From assembly GCF_934754925.1 (NCBI RefSeq), contig NZ_CAKVJA010000050.1, positions 1 to 17,134 of the forward strand: DNA of 17,134 bases. Direction: 5' to 3'. Below are positions 6,754 to 14,635 of the stretch, in pieces. The DNA is from an uncultured Clostridium sp. (GTDB lineage Bacteria; Bacillota; Clostridia; Clostridiales; Clostridiaceae). A model generated the notes under the pieces. It had not been told where the DNA came from and ran no database searches. It saw only the letters and a program-made list of their open reading frames with translations. The position numbers were made by a program, and so were the translations under genes. The first letter of the stretch is position 1; every line of letters begins with the position of its first letter.

Positions 6754-8160
6754 ATGGGAAAATATATTGACGATTCAAAAGCGTTATTGAAATATGTAGG
6801 TGGCAAAGAAAATATTAGTGCAGTTACACATTGTGTTACTCGTATGAGATTTGTGTTAAAAGATACAAGTATAGCAGATAAGGAAAAAATAGAATCATTA
6901 AAATCTGTAAAAGGAACTTTCATTCAAGCTGGTCAATTCCAAGTAATAATAGGAAATACAGTAACTGATTTTTATAATGATTTTGTAAAGGTTTCAGGTG
7001 TTGAAGGAGTAAGTAAAGATAATGCTAAAGATGCAGCAAAATCAAATATGACTTTTCTTCAAAGACTTATGGCAAATTTAGCAGAAATATTTTCACCACT
7101 TATTCCAGCAATTATAGTTGGAGGTCTTATATTAGGATTTAGAAATATTATTGGTGATGTAAAGTTTTTTGAAAATGGTACAAAGACTTTAATTGAAATA
7201 TCACAATTTTGGGCAGGAACTCATAGTTTTTTATGGCTAATTGGTGAAGCAATATTCCACTTCCTACCTGTAGGAATAGTATGGGCTATAACTAAAAAGA
7301 TGGGAACTACTCAAATACTTGGTATAGTATTAGGTATTACGTTAGTATCACCACAACTTTTAAATGCATATGCAGTATCTGGTGGAGCAGATATTCCATT
7401 CTGGGATTTTGGGTTTGCTAAAGTTAATATGATTGGTTATCAAGCGCAAGTTATTCCAGCAATTTTAGCAGGATTTGTATTAGTTTACTTAGAGAGATTC
7501 TTTAGAAAAATATCACCAGCAGCTATTTCTATGATAATAGTACCATTCTTCGCATTAGTACCATCAGTATTAATTGCACATACAGTACTTGGTCCTATAG
7601 GCTGGAAAATTGGAGATATGATTTCAACAGTAGTATATTCAGGATTAACATCATCATTTAGTTGGTTATTTGCAGGTGTATTTGGATTTGTTTATGCACC
7701 ATTAGTTATTACTGGTTTACATCATATGACAAATGCTATTGATCTTCAATTAATGTCACAAGTTGGTGGTACATTATTATGGCCAATGATTGCGCTATCA
7801 AATATAGCTCAAGGTTCAGCAGTACTTGCAATGATATACTTACAAAGAAAAAATGAAGAAGAAAAACAAGTTTCAATACCAGCATGTATTTCAGCATATT
7901 TAGGAGTAACAGAACCAGCATTATTTGGTGTTAACTTAAAGTATGGATTCCCATTTATATGTGGAATGATTGGATCAGGAATTGCTGCTGTAATATCAGT
8001 TGCAAGTGGAGTAATGGCTAATGCAATAGGTATTGGAGGAATTCCAGGAATACTTTCAATTCAACCAAAACACATGTTAATGTTTGCTGTAGCAATGGTA
8101 GTAGCTATAGTAGTTCCATTTGTGTTAACAGTAATTGTTGGCAGAAAAAAATTAAGCTAA
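6754..8160 (+). CDS. treP: Trehalose-specific PTS permease, EIIBC
   Basis: The product is 468 aa, an integral membrane sugar transporter that takes up trehalose and phosphorylates it to trehalose-6-phosphate using phosphate relayed from HPr and an EIIA. Residues 1-85 are the EIIB domain with the phosphorylated cysteine in VTHCVTRMRF (Cys27). Residues about 105-468 are the EIIC membrane domain with HFLPVG and the GVTEPALFGVN substrate motif. There is no EIIA domain, so a glucose-type EIIA encoded elsewhere must serve it, as is known for TreP. A GTG at 6751 is in frame, but AGGAGG at 6741-6746 is best spaced (7 nt) for the ATG at 6754. The length is normal. It is the first gene of treP-treC-treR; specificity for trehalose rests on the neighbours as well as sequence. 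Confidence 0.93.
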   Translation: MGKYIDDSKALLKYVGGKENISAVTHCVTRMRFVLKDTSIADKEKIESLKSVKGTFIQAGQFQVIIGNTVTDFYNDFVKVSGVEGVSKDNAKDAAKSNMTFLQRLMANLAEIFSPLIPAIIVGGLILGFRNIIGDVKFFENGTKTLIEISQFWAGTHSFLWLIGEAIFHFLPVGIVWAITKKMGTTQILGIVLGITLVSPQLLNAYAVSGGADIPFWDFGFAKVNMIGYQAQVIPAILAGFVLVYLERFFRKISPAAISMIIVPFFALVPSVLIAHTVLGPIGWKIGDMISTVVYSGLTSSFSWLFAGVFGFVYAPLVITGLHHMTNAIDLQLMSQVGGTLLWPMIALSNIAQGSAVLAMIYLQRKNEEEKQVSIPACISAYLGVTEPALFGVNLKYGFPFICGMIGSGIAAVISVASGVMANAIGIGGIPGILSIQPKHMLMFAVAMVVAIVVPFVLTVIVGRKKLS

Positions 8161-8186
8161 AAAATAGATTAAAAATTACAATATAA

Positions 8187-8229
8187 GGATGATATATTGA
8201 AGTCAAGTAAATTGATGGATATATCATCC
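8187..8229 (+). other. Intergenic hairpin between treP and treC
   Basis: Positions 8187-8197 and 8219-8229 form a perfect 11-bp inverted repeat with a 21-nt loop in the 99-nt gap between the two genes. There is no T run, so full termination is unlikely. It could stabilise the upstream mRNA or mark a processing site that sets the treP to treC ratio. Confidence 0.5.
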
Positions 8230-8259
8230 ATTATTTGCTAGGAGAAGGAGATAGTTAAA

Positions 8260-9921
8260 ATGAAAGATTTTAGAGAAAGTGTAGTTTATCAAATATACCC
8301 TAAGTCATTTAATGATTCAAACGGAGATGGAATTGGAGATATAAACGGAGTAACAGAAAGATTAGATTATTTAAAAGAACTTGGTGTAGATTATATATGG
8401 TTAACTCCTGTTTATGTATCTCCTCAAAAAGATAATGGATATGATGTAGCAGATTATTATAAGATAGATCCTAGAATGGGGACTATGGAAGATTTCGATA
8501 AGCTTGTAGTAGAAGCAAATAATAGAAATATAGATATTATGTTAGATATGGTATTCAATCATACTTCTACAGAACATGAGTGGTTTAAAAAAGCATTAAA
8601 TGGTGACAAGAAATATAAGGATTTTTATATATTTAAAGAAGGGAAAAATAATGAACCCCCAACTAACTGGATTTCTAAGTTTGGAGGTAATGCATGGGAG
8701 TATGTAGAAGAATTCAATGAATATTATCTTCACTTATTTGATGTTACACAAGGTGATTTAAATTGGGACAATAAAGAAGTTAGAGATGAAATATATAAGG
8801 TAGTAAACTTCTGGTTAGATAAAGGAGTAAAGGGATTTAGACTAGACGTAGTTAATCTTATTTCTAAACCGGAAATATTTGAAGATGATAATATAGGTGA
8901 TGGAAGAAGATTTTATACAGATGGACCTAACATTCATGAGTATCTAAAAGAACTTAATAAAAATACATTTGGTAAGTATGAAGATGTAATAACAGTAGGA
9001 GAAATGTCTTCAACATCTGTTGATAATTGTATTAAGTATTCAAATCCAGATGAAAAAGAGCTATCAATGGTATTTAACTTCCACCATTTAAAGGTTGATT
9101 ATAAAAATGGTGATAAGTGGACAATGATGGACTTTGACTTTAAAATGCTAAGAGATATATTTAAAGAATGGCAAGAAGGAATGCAAGAAGGTAATGGATG
9201 GAGTGCTGTATTCTGGTGCAATCATGACCAACCTAGAGCAATATCAAGGTTTGGAAATGACAAAAAGTATCATAATGAAAGTGGGAAAATGTTAGCGACA
9301 ACTATTCATATGATGAGGGGAACACCATATATTTATCAAGGTGAAGAGTTTGGAATGACTAATCCTTATTTTGATACAATAGAAGAATACAGAGACGTTG
9401 AGTCAATAAATTATTATGATATATTAAAAGAGCAAGGCGAATCAGAAGCTGATATTTTAGAAATTTTAAGATCAAAATCAAGAGATAATTCAAGAACTCC
9501 AATTCAATGGAATAATGAAGAAAATGCTGGCTTTACAACTGGAACACCATGGATACCAGTAGCAAAATCTTATAAAGAAATAAATGCAGAAAATGCTCTT
9601 AAAGATGAGAACTCTATTTTTTATCATTATAAAAAATTAATATCATTAAGAAAAGAATATGATGTTATTTCAAAGGGTAATTTCAATATGATTTTAGAAG
9701 ATAACAATAGAGTACTTGGGTATACTAGAAATTATGAAAATAAAACATTAGTTGTTTTAAATAATTTCTATGGAGAAGAGGCAAAGGTAGATATTCCATC
9801 AGAATTATTAGAAAATAACAATGTTAAAGTATTAATATCTAACTACTGTAATGAAGTTGAATTAAATAAAGAAATGATTCTTAGACCATATGAATCAATA
9901 GTTTATTATATTGAGAAATAG
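8260..9921 (+). CDS. treC: Trehalose-6-phosphate hydrolase (alpha,alpha-phosphotrehalase)
   Basis: The product is 553 aa, a cytoplasmic GH13 enzyme that splits trehalose-6-phosphate to glucose and glucose-6-phosphate; the gene is called treA in Bacillus. All GH13 signature regions are present: DMVFNHT at 96-102, GFRLDVVNL at 192-200 with nucleophile Asp196, GEMS with acid/base Glu248, and NHDQPR with Asp323. The stretch from EHEWFKKAL to LFDVTQGDLNWDN is typical of T6P hydrolases and oligo-1,6-glucosidases; the trehalose setting decides between them. The length matches the family. The ATG at 8260 has AAGGAG at 8245-8250. It lies between treP and treR, 35 nt before the repressor gene. Confidence 0.95.
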   Translation: MKDFRESVVYQIYPKSFNDSNGDGIGDINGVTERLDYLKELGVDYIWLTPVYVSPQKDNGYDVADYYKIDPRMGTMEDFDKLVVEANNRNIDIMLDMVFNHTSTEHEWFKKALNGDKKYKDFYIFKEGKNNEPPTNWISKFGGNAWEYVEEFNEYYLHLFDVTQGDLNWDNKEVRDEIYKVVNFWLDKGVKGFRLDVVNLISKPEIFEDDNIGDGRRFYTDGPNIHEYLKELNKNTFGKYEDVITVGEMSSTSVDNCIKYSNPDEKELSMVFNFHHLKVDYKNGDKWTMMDFDFKMLRDIFKEWQEGMQEGNGWSAVFWCNHDQPRAISRFGNDKKYHNESGKMLATTIHMMRGTPYIYQGEEFGMTNPYFDTIEEYRDVESINYYDILKEQGESEADILEILRSKSRDNSRTPIQWNNEENAGFTTGTPWIPVAKSYKEINAENALKDENSIFYHYKKLISLRKEYDVISKGNFNMILEDNNRVLGYTRNYENKTLVVLNNFYGEEAKVDIPSELLENNNVKVLISNYCNEVELNKEMILRPYESIVYYIEK

Positions 9922-9956
9922 TATATTTATATGATAAAATTACTATGGTGATATAA

Positions 9957-10667
9957 ATGGATAAAAAGTATTTAAATATATATAACATTATAGTAAATAA
10001 AATAGAAAGTAAAGAATATCAAAGTAATGATAAGTTACCATCAGAAAAGGAACTAATGGATCAATATAATGTATCTAGGGATACTGTTAGAAAATCTTTA
10101 AATATGTTAGAACAAAATGGATATATACAAAAGACTAAAGGAAAAGGATCTTTTGTATTAGATATAAACAAATTTAACTTCCCAGTATCAGGTGTGGTTA
10201 GTTTTAAAGAAATTGCTCAAAAGTCTACTAGTAATATAGAAACTTTTGTTGAGTTTTTGGATTGCATATATCCTAAGAAAAATATAGCAAGAGGATTGGA
10301 AATTACTGAAGATGAAAAGGTGTGGAAGATTATTAGAACAAGATCCTTTGATGGAGAAAAGGTAATTTTAGATAAAGATTATATGATTAAAAGGTTTGTA
10401 GACAATCTTACATATGATGTATGTAAGAATTCCTTATATGAATATGTAGAAGATGTATTAGGATTAAAAATTGCATATGCTAAGAAGGAAATAACAGTGC
10501 AAAATGTAACTGAAGAAGATAAAAAATATCTAGATATGAAAGGCTTTGATATGATAGTAGTAGTAAAAAGTTATACATATTTAGATGATACAAGTTTATT
10601 TCAATATACAGAATCAAGGCACAGACCAGATAAGTTTGTATTTGTTGATTTTGCAAGAAGACATTAA
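9957..10667 (+). CDS. treR: Trehalose operon repressor, GntR family
   Basis: The product is 236 aa, a cytoplasmic DNA-binding repressor. Residues about 5-70 are the GntR winged helix (KLPSEKELMDQYNVSRDTVR is the helix-turn-helix, followed by the GKGSFV wing). Residues about 85-232 are the UTRA ligand domain, ending in FQYTESRHRPDKFVFVDF, the hallmark end of TreR. In Bacillus TreR is induced by trehalose-6-phosphate, the product of TreP, and the same is expected here. Candidate operators are the palindromes at 6679-6696 and 6717-6732; as the last gene of the operon it would be autoregulated. The ribosome site is weak (GGTGAT, 4 nt before the ATG), consistent with low repressor levels. A terminator follows 19 nt after the stop. 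Confidence 0.93.
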   Translation: MDKKYLNIYNIIVNKIESKEYQSNDKLPSEKELMDQYNVSRDTVRKSLNMLEQNGYIQKTKGKGSFVLDINKFNFPVSGVVSFKEIAQKSTSNIETFVEFLDCIYPKKNIARGLEITEDEKVWKIIRTRSFDGEKVILDKDYMIKRFVDNLTYDVCKNSLYEYVEDVLGLKIAYAKKEITVQNVTEEDKKYLDMKGFDMIVVVKSYTYLDDTSLFQYTESRHRPDKFVFVDFARRH

Positions 10668-10686
10668 AAGGAAAGTAAAACTTTAA

Positions 10687-10723
10687 AAAATAGAGCTACC
10701 ATATATTATAGTAGCTCTATTTT
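10687..10723. terminator. Terminator of the trehalose operon (bidirectional)
   Basis: Positions 10687-10699 and 10711-10723 are a perfect 13-bp inverted repeat with an 11-nt loop. A and T runs on both flanks let it work from either side. Its right end overlaps the stop codon (10722-10724) of the broken minus-strand FusB-like gene. Confidence 0.85.
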
Positions 10724-11156
10724 AGTATTTTATTCTATTAACAGTTTTTAATAATTTCTCAAGTTTTTCAGTGGAGATAATTCTTTCATTACATTCAGTA
10801 CTATTTAAACATATATGAAAACCTAGTGATTTATAATCATCTTCACTTCTTGGCTTACAAATAGGTGAGACAAATGCAACTTCACTTTCAGAGCCAATAT
10901 GGTTACAAAGAGTACATATATTAGAACTTTTAGTCTTAGAGGAAGTTAGTCTTCAGGCCATTCCTAAAAGTTTACCATTCATATTATAAGTAATAATGAG
11001 TTTATTTGTTGATTCATCAATCCAACCTAGATATACAAGTTTTGATTTTTCTATATTTAAGTCAGGAATTTTAAGTTTCTTTTCCTTTTTAAATATTTTA
11101 GTAAGTTCACTTTTTGTTAAATTGACTATGTATGTGGAACTACTATTACAGATACA
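10722..11156 (-). pseudogene. Decayed FusB/FusC-like elongation factor G-binding protein gene
   Basis: Reading the minus strand from 11156 in one frame gives STYIVNLTKSEL..., KKLKIPDLNIEKSKLVYLGWIDEST and NGKLLGMA, then a TGA at 10953-10955. After it come RLTSSKTKSSNICTLCN, SEVAFVSPICK, LGFHICLNSTECNERI and a stop at 10722-10724. The cysteines in CTLC, HIC and TEC match the four-Cys treble-clef zinc finger at the C terminus of the FusB/FBP family, which binds EF-G and rescues stalled ribosomes (acquired versions give fusidic acid resistance). About 70-80 N-terminal residues expected for the family are missing: a TAA at 11157-11159 closes the frame upstream, and no start codon follows it. With a lost 5' half and an internal stop it is a pseudogene. 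Both halves remain in one frame, so the decay is recent. Confidence 0.8.
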
Positions 11157-11180
11157 TTAGCTTTAGTATTATATAGAAGT

Positions 11181-11227
11181 AAAAATAGCTATTTTATCTT
11201 TATTAAAAGATAAAATAGCTATTTTTT
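11181..11227. terminator. Long perfect hairpin, terminator-like, in a divergent intergenic region
   Basis: Positions 11181-11201 and 11206-11226 form a perfect 21-bp inverted repeat with a 4-nt loop (ATTA), ending in a run of T. Each arm contains the self-palindrome AAAATAGCTATTTT. It lies between the missing 5' end of the FusB-like pseudogene and the start of the antiporter gene, where no terminator is needed now. It may be left over from a deleted gene or insulate the antiporter gene. Confidence 0.65.
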
Positions 11228-11322
11228 AAGTTTTTGGAAATTTTTATACTCAGATAGATAAAATAATGAATATTATAAAAAAGAAGAGTATCAATCATAT
11301 AAATTTAGGAAGGAGGTAATCT

Positions 11323-12966
11323 ATGATAAAAATAATGATTGTTTGTGGGTTAGTATTATTAATGTGTATAACTTCTACTAAAATATTATATAGGTTTGGT
11401 GTACCAATTCTTTTGGTATTTATAGTGTTTGGAATGCTATTCGGAGTGGATGGAATTGTTGGAATATGTTTCGATGATTATCAGTTAGTTAGTAAAATAA
11501 GTACTATAGCTTTGATATTTATAATGTTTTATGGGGGATTTGGAACTAACTGGGGTATGGCGAAACCTGTAGCAATACAATCAATTTTTTTGTCAACACT
11601 AGGAGTTGTTTTTACAGCTATATTAACAGGTTTATTTTGTTTTTTTGTATTTAAAACTACCTTATTAGAAGGATTACTTATAGGATCAATAGTTGGATCT
11701 ACGGATGCAGCATCTGTATTTGCAATATTAAGATCTCAGCGGTTAAATTTGAAGGGGTCAATTGCATCTATGTTAGAGTTGGAAAGTGGTAGTAATGATC
11801 CATGTGCATATATGCTTACAGTAATAATATTAGGATTAATGTCTGGTGGTGGATATGGTAATATAATCCCAATGATATTAAAGCAGATTATAGTAGGAGT
11901 AGTTATTTCAGTTGTGTTAGCTAAATTATCCGTTTATTTATTAAGACATGCTAAATTTGAAATAGAGGGATTTTATCCAATTTTTATAACTGCTATCGCA
12001 GTATTAGCTTACTCAGTAAGTGAATATTTTTCGGGAAATGGATATTTAAGTGTTTATATTACAGGTATTATTATAGGAAATGCTAAAATACCTCATAAGA
12101 AGAGTATATTTCAATTTTTTGATGGAATATCATGGATTATGCAAATTATGTTATTCTTTTTACTTGGGTTAGTAGCATCGCCATCTAAAATACCATCAGT
12201 TATGGTTAAGGGCATATCAATTTCAATATTTATGATTTTTGTAGCAAGGCCAGTTGCAATATTTAGTATTTTATATTGGTTTAAAGCACACATAAAAGAA
12301 AAAATTTTTATATCCTGGGTTGGAATAAGAGGGGCAGCATCAATAGTTTTTGCTATATTTGCTGAAACATATGGAGTGTCAATAAATAATGACATTTTTC
12401 ATATCATATTTTTTATAGCATTATTTTCAGTGGCAGTACAAGGTACTGCTATTCCAAAATTAGCCAAAAAGTTAGATTTGATAGATAATAACGAGTCTGT
12501 TTTAAAGACTTTTAATGATTATAAAGAAGATAAGAGTACAAGACTTATAGAATTTACAATTGATGAACACAATATTATAGCTAATAAAACAATAATGGAT
12601 GCTAATATACCTGAAGATATTCTTGTAGTAATGATAAAGAGAAATGGTGATGTATTTGTGCCAAACGGATCTACAGAAATTTTACCTGGAGATATATTAG
12701 TGTTATCAGGAAATAAGCTTAAACATTTTAATGAGTATAAGGAGGAAAAAAGTACTACTTTAACAGAGGTTTCTATTGAGAAAAAAAGTAATTTGATTAA
12801 TAAACCTATAAAAGATGCTAATATTCCAGATGATGTTCTTATAGTTATGATAAAAAGAAAGGGAGAAGTAATAGTCCCTAATGGAAATACAGTAATTCTT
12901 CCAGAGGATATATTAGTTATAACATCAAATAATATGGAAGAAATAGAAGATTTATTAACAGTATAA
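11323..12966 (+). CDS. NhaP-type cation/proton antiporter (CPA1) with two RCK_C domains
   Basis: The product is 547 aa, an integral membrane exchanger moving K+ or Na+ against protons, similar to NhaP2/CvrA-type K+/H+ antiporters. Residues 1-385 hold about a dozen membrane helices. The ion-site signatures are GSIVGSTDAASVF (TDAA at 127-130, Asp128) and ELESGSNDP (Asp159), as in NhaP. Residues from about 397 are cytosolic and contain two tandem RCK_C (TrkA-C) domains, about 400-467 and 472-540. They share the same linker (FNDYKEDKST / FNEYKEEKST) and core (DANIPEDILVVMIKR / DANIPDDVLIVMIKR), offset by 72 residues. RCK_C domains bind small ligands (nucleotides, in some clades cyclic di-AMP), so gating by such a ligand is plausible. 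AGGAGGT lies 5 nt before the ATG. It forms a single-gene unit with a terminator at 12998-13027. Confidence 0.9.
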   Translation: MIKIMIVCGLVLLMCITSTKILYRFGVPILLVFIVFGMLFGVDGIVGICFDDYQLVSKISTIALIFIMFYGGFGTNWGMAKPVAIQSIFLSTLGVVFTAILTGLFCFFVFKTTLLEGLLIGSIVGSTDAASVFAILRSQRLNLKGSIASMLELESGSNDPCAYMLTVIILGLMSGGGYGNIIPMILKQIIVGVVISVVLAKLSVYLLRHAKFEIEGFYPIFITAIAVLAYSVSEYFSGNGYLSVYITGIIIGNAKIPHKKSIFQFFDGISWIMQIMLFFLLGLVASPSKIPSVMVKGISISIFMIFVARPVAIFSILYWFKAHIKEKIFISWVGIRGAASIVFAIFAETYGVSINNDIFHIIFFIALFSVAVQGTAIPKLAKKLDLIDNNESVLKTFNDYKEDKSTRLIEFTIDEHNIIANKTIMDANIPEDILVVMIKRNGDVFVPNGSTEILPGDILVLSGNKLKHFNEYKEEKSTTLTEVSIEKKSNLINKPIKDANIPDDVLIVMIKRKGEVIVPNGNTVILPEDILVITSNNMEEIEDLLTV

Positions 12967-12997
12967 TTATTGGTGATGAATTATATAAAAGATATCA

Positions 12998-13027
12998 AAA
13001 AGATGCTCCCTAGATAGAGCATCTTTT
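12998..13027. terminator. Bidirectional terminator between antiporter and radical SAM genes
   Basis: Positions 12998-13008 and 13017-13027 are an 11-bp perfect inverted repeat with an 8-nt loop, an A run on the left and a T run on the right. It serves the convergent genes ending at 12966 (plus) and 13040 (minus). Confidence 0.85.
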
Positions 13028-13039
13028 ATTTTTTATATA

Positions 13040-13699
13040 TTATTCAAAAGGCCTTACTCTTAACCTTATGCCTAAATCATCACATACTTTTTGACTTGCC
13101 TTAATATCGTCCTCACCAATACAATCAACAACGGTGAAAACAACATTAGGAATATAAGATTTACATGATACGGCAAATTCCTTCATAGCATCATAAGATT
13201 TAATTCCAAATTTACTTTTAGTTATTTCATAAAATTCTTTAGCTGTTGGGGCATTAAGACTTATGGAAACAGTATCAATTAATCCTTCTAATAAAGGTGC
13301 AACTTCTTTTTTATTAATTAGATCTCCTAAACCGTTAGTATTAATTCTAATTGGAATTTTTGAATTTCTTTCTTTTATATATTTAGAAACTTCAATTATT
13401 GCATCTAGTCTTTCAGTTGGTTCTCCAAAGCCACAAAATATAATTTCATCATAAAGATTAATATTTATAGATTCAAACTCACTAATTACTTCTTTTACTG
13501 TTGGTTCTTTTTCCAACCATAGACTATTAGATTCAAGCATTTTTTTAGTTTGTCTTAAACAAAATGTACATGCGCATGGACAACGGTTAGTCAAATTTAC
13601 ATATATATTTTTCTTTATACCATTAGATTCCATTTCTTCAATTGTTATATTTTTTAAGCTTATAAAATTTCCATTATCACTAGTATATAGAATAACCAT
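13040..13699 (-). CDS. Small radical SAM protein, TatD-associated type
   Basis: The product is 219 aa. The iron-sulfur motif is C40-x3-C44-x2-C47 within LTNRCPCACTFCLRQ, an extra Cys42 sits inside it, and the SAM-contact GFGEP is at 90-94. It resembles the short radical SAM proteins that occur beside or fused to TatD-family nucleases (tatD-link rSAM); this assignment is from recall and moderately sure. No SPASM domain or other C-terminal cluster domain is present, and the chain ends abruptly at VRPFE, normal for this short type. The reaction is unknown. The ATG at 13699 follows an AAGGATGGGG ribosome site, and the gene starts 19 nt after the pyridoxamine kinase stop, so the two share an mRNA. 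No TatD gene is in the window. Confidence 0.8.
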   Translation of the reverse strand: MVILYTSDNGNFISLKNITIEEMESNGIKKNIYVNLTNRCPCACTFCLRQTKKMLESNSLWLEKEPTVKEVISEFESININLYDEIIFCGFGEPTERLDAIIEVSKYIKERNSKIPIRINTNGLGDLINKKEVAPLLEGLIDTVSISLNAPTAKEFYEITKSKFGIKSYDAMKEFAVSCKSYIPNVVFTVVDCIGEDDIKASQKVCDDLGIRLRVRPFE

Positions 13700-13718
13700 A
13701 TTACCCCATCCTTTTATA

Positions 13719-14549
13719 TTATTTTAATTCAGTTAAGAATTCTTCAAAGCAAACACCATAGTTATTTGGTAGGTTTAAATCAGTAGTAAATTTTAATGAT
13801 TTACTAATAAAGTCTGTTGCTTTTTTTACTGCATCTGCAAAATCTTCACCTTTAACAAGACTAGCAGATACAATAGAAGAGAAAACATCACCAGTTCCAG
13901 AGCGATCTTCCCCTATTTTTTCAACCTCTATAATTTTATAAGGTTTATTAATTTCAAATATAAAATTTTCTATTGCTCCTTGTCTTTGTAAGCCAGTAAT
14001 TACTATTTTACTTGGACCCTGAAGAGATAATCTTTCACATAATAAATATAATTCTTCGTGTGTGGGAGTATCAGCAGGATAAGATAAATCTAATAATCTA
14101 CAAAGTTCAGTAAGGTTAGGTGTTAATACATCTGCATATTTAATTAGGTTTTGCATTTCTTTGCACATTTCATCTGTATAAGTAGAATAAAGCTTGCCAT
14201 AGTCGCCCATAACAGGGTCTATTAAAACTATATTATTATCAGTTTTAAATTTATCTAAAAAGTCTATTACTATCTTAATTTGTTCTTTAGAACCTAAAAA
14301 GCCTGTGCATATTCCATCAAAGTTTAATCCAAGGATTTCCCAATTATTAATATATTCTTTCATCTTAGGGGTATAATCTTCAAAAAAGAAGTTATTAAAT
14401 CCAGTATGATTTGAAAGTATAGCTGTTGGTATGAAACAACATTGAACTTTAAGTGCTGAAATAATAGGCAATGAAACGGCTATGGAACATCTACCAAAAC
14501 CTGTTATGTCATTTATAAGAGCTATTTTTTTTTGATTAAATCCCATCAT
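13719..14549 (-). CDS. Pyridoxamine/pyridoxal kinase (PfkB/ribokinase superfamily)
   Basis: The product is 276 aa, a cytoplasmic kinase that phosphorylates pyridoxal, pyridoxamine or pyridoxine with ATP in B6 salvage. The N-terminal INDITGFGRCS binds substrate, IDPVMGDYG (113-121 in the longer count) and TPNLTE are the pyridoxal-kinase hallmarks, and EDRSGTGD carries the anion hole and catalytic base (the Asp of GTGD). The length fits the family. A GTG at 14558 extends the frame by three codons, but AAGGATGTGA (14564-14555 on the minus strand) reads as a one-mismatch Shine-Dalgarno that contains this GTG. The ATG at 14549, 5 to 6 nt after it, is therefore the likely start. A second ATG follows directly. 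It is the first gene of a pair with the radical SAM protein. Possible hydroxymethylpyrimidine activity cannot be excluded. Confidence 0.88.
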   Translation of the reverse strand: MMGFNQKKIALINDITGFGRCSIAVSLPIISALKVQCCFIPTAILSNHTGFNNFFFEDYTPKMKEYINNWEILGLNFDGICTGFLGSKEQIKIVIDFLDKFKTDNNIVLIDPVMGDYGKLYSTYTDEMCKEMQNLIKYADVLTPNLTELCRLLDLSYPADTPTHEELYLLCERLSLQGPSKIVITGLQRQGAIENFIFEINKPYKIIEVEKIGEDRSGTGDVFSSIVSASLVKGEDFADAVKKATDFISKSLKFTTDLNLPNNYGVCFEEFLTELK

Positions 14550-14573
14550 TCTTTTCACATCCTTTAAATATTA

Positions 14574-14602
14574 ATTATAAAAGAAGAATTTGGGAAAATC
14601 AA
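14574..14602 (-). promoter_or_regulatory. Promoter of the pyridoxamine kinase/radical SAM operon
   Basis: On the minus strand TTGATT (14597-14602) and a perfect TATAAT (14574-14579) are spaced 17 bp. The leader to the ATG at 14549 would be about 18 nt, just enough for the ribosome site. Confidence 0.65.
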
Positions 14603-14621
14603 TTTTAGAAGCTTTGTAACG

Positions 14622-14635
14622 ATACAATATTGTAT
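14622..14635. promoter_or_regulatory. 14-bp perfect palindrome upstream of the kinase promoter
   Basis: ATACAATATTGTAT is a perfect palindrome 20 bp upstream of the -35 box of the pyridoxamine kinase promoter, in the gap between divergent transcription units. It could bind an activator or a regulator of either side. In such AT-rich DNA chance is a real alternative. Confidence 0.35.

Noticed and set aside
6657..6923. Minus-strand 88-aa frame across the trehalose promoter
   Set aside because: Covers the treP promoter and EIIB coding sequence in antisense; no own ribosome site.
10740..11160. Treating the 10.7-11.2 kb gap as plain non-coding DNA
   Set aside because: Minus-strand translation shows a clear FusB-like zinc-finger protein remnant, so it is listed as a pseudogene.
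11233..11264. Promoter for the antiporter gene (TTTGGA ... TAAAAT)
   Set aside because: Spacing of 20 bp and weak boxes; not convincing enough to call.
12111..12395. Minus-strand 94-aa frame within the antiporter gene
   Set aside because: Shadow of conserved membrane-domain codons; no supporting signals.
14560..14565. GTG at 14558 as start of pyridoxamine kinase
   Set aside because: It lies within the Shine-Dalgarno-like AAGGATGTGA and only 1 nt from AAAGGA; the ATG at 14549 is well spaced.
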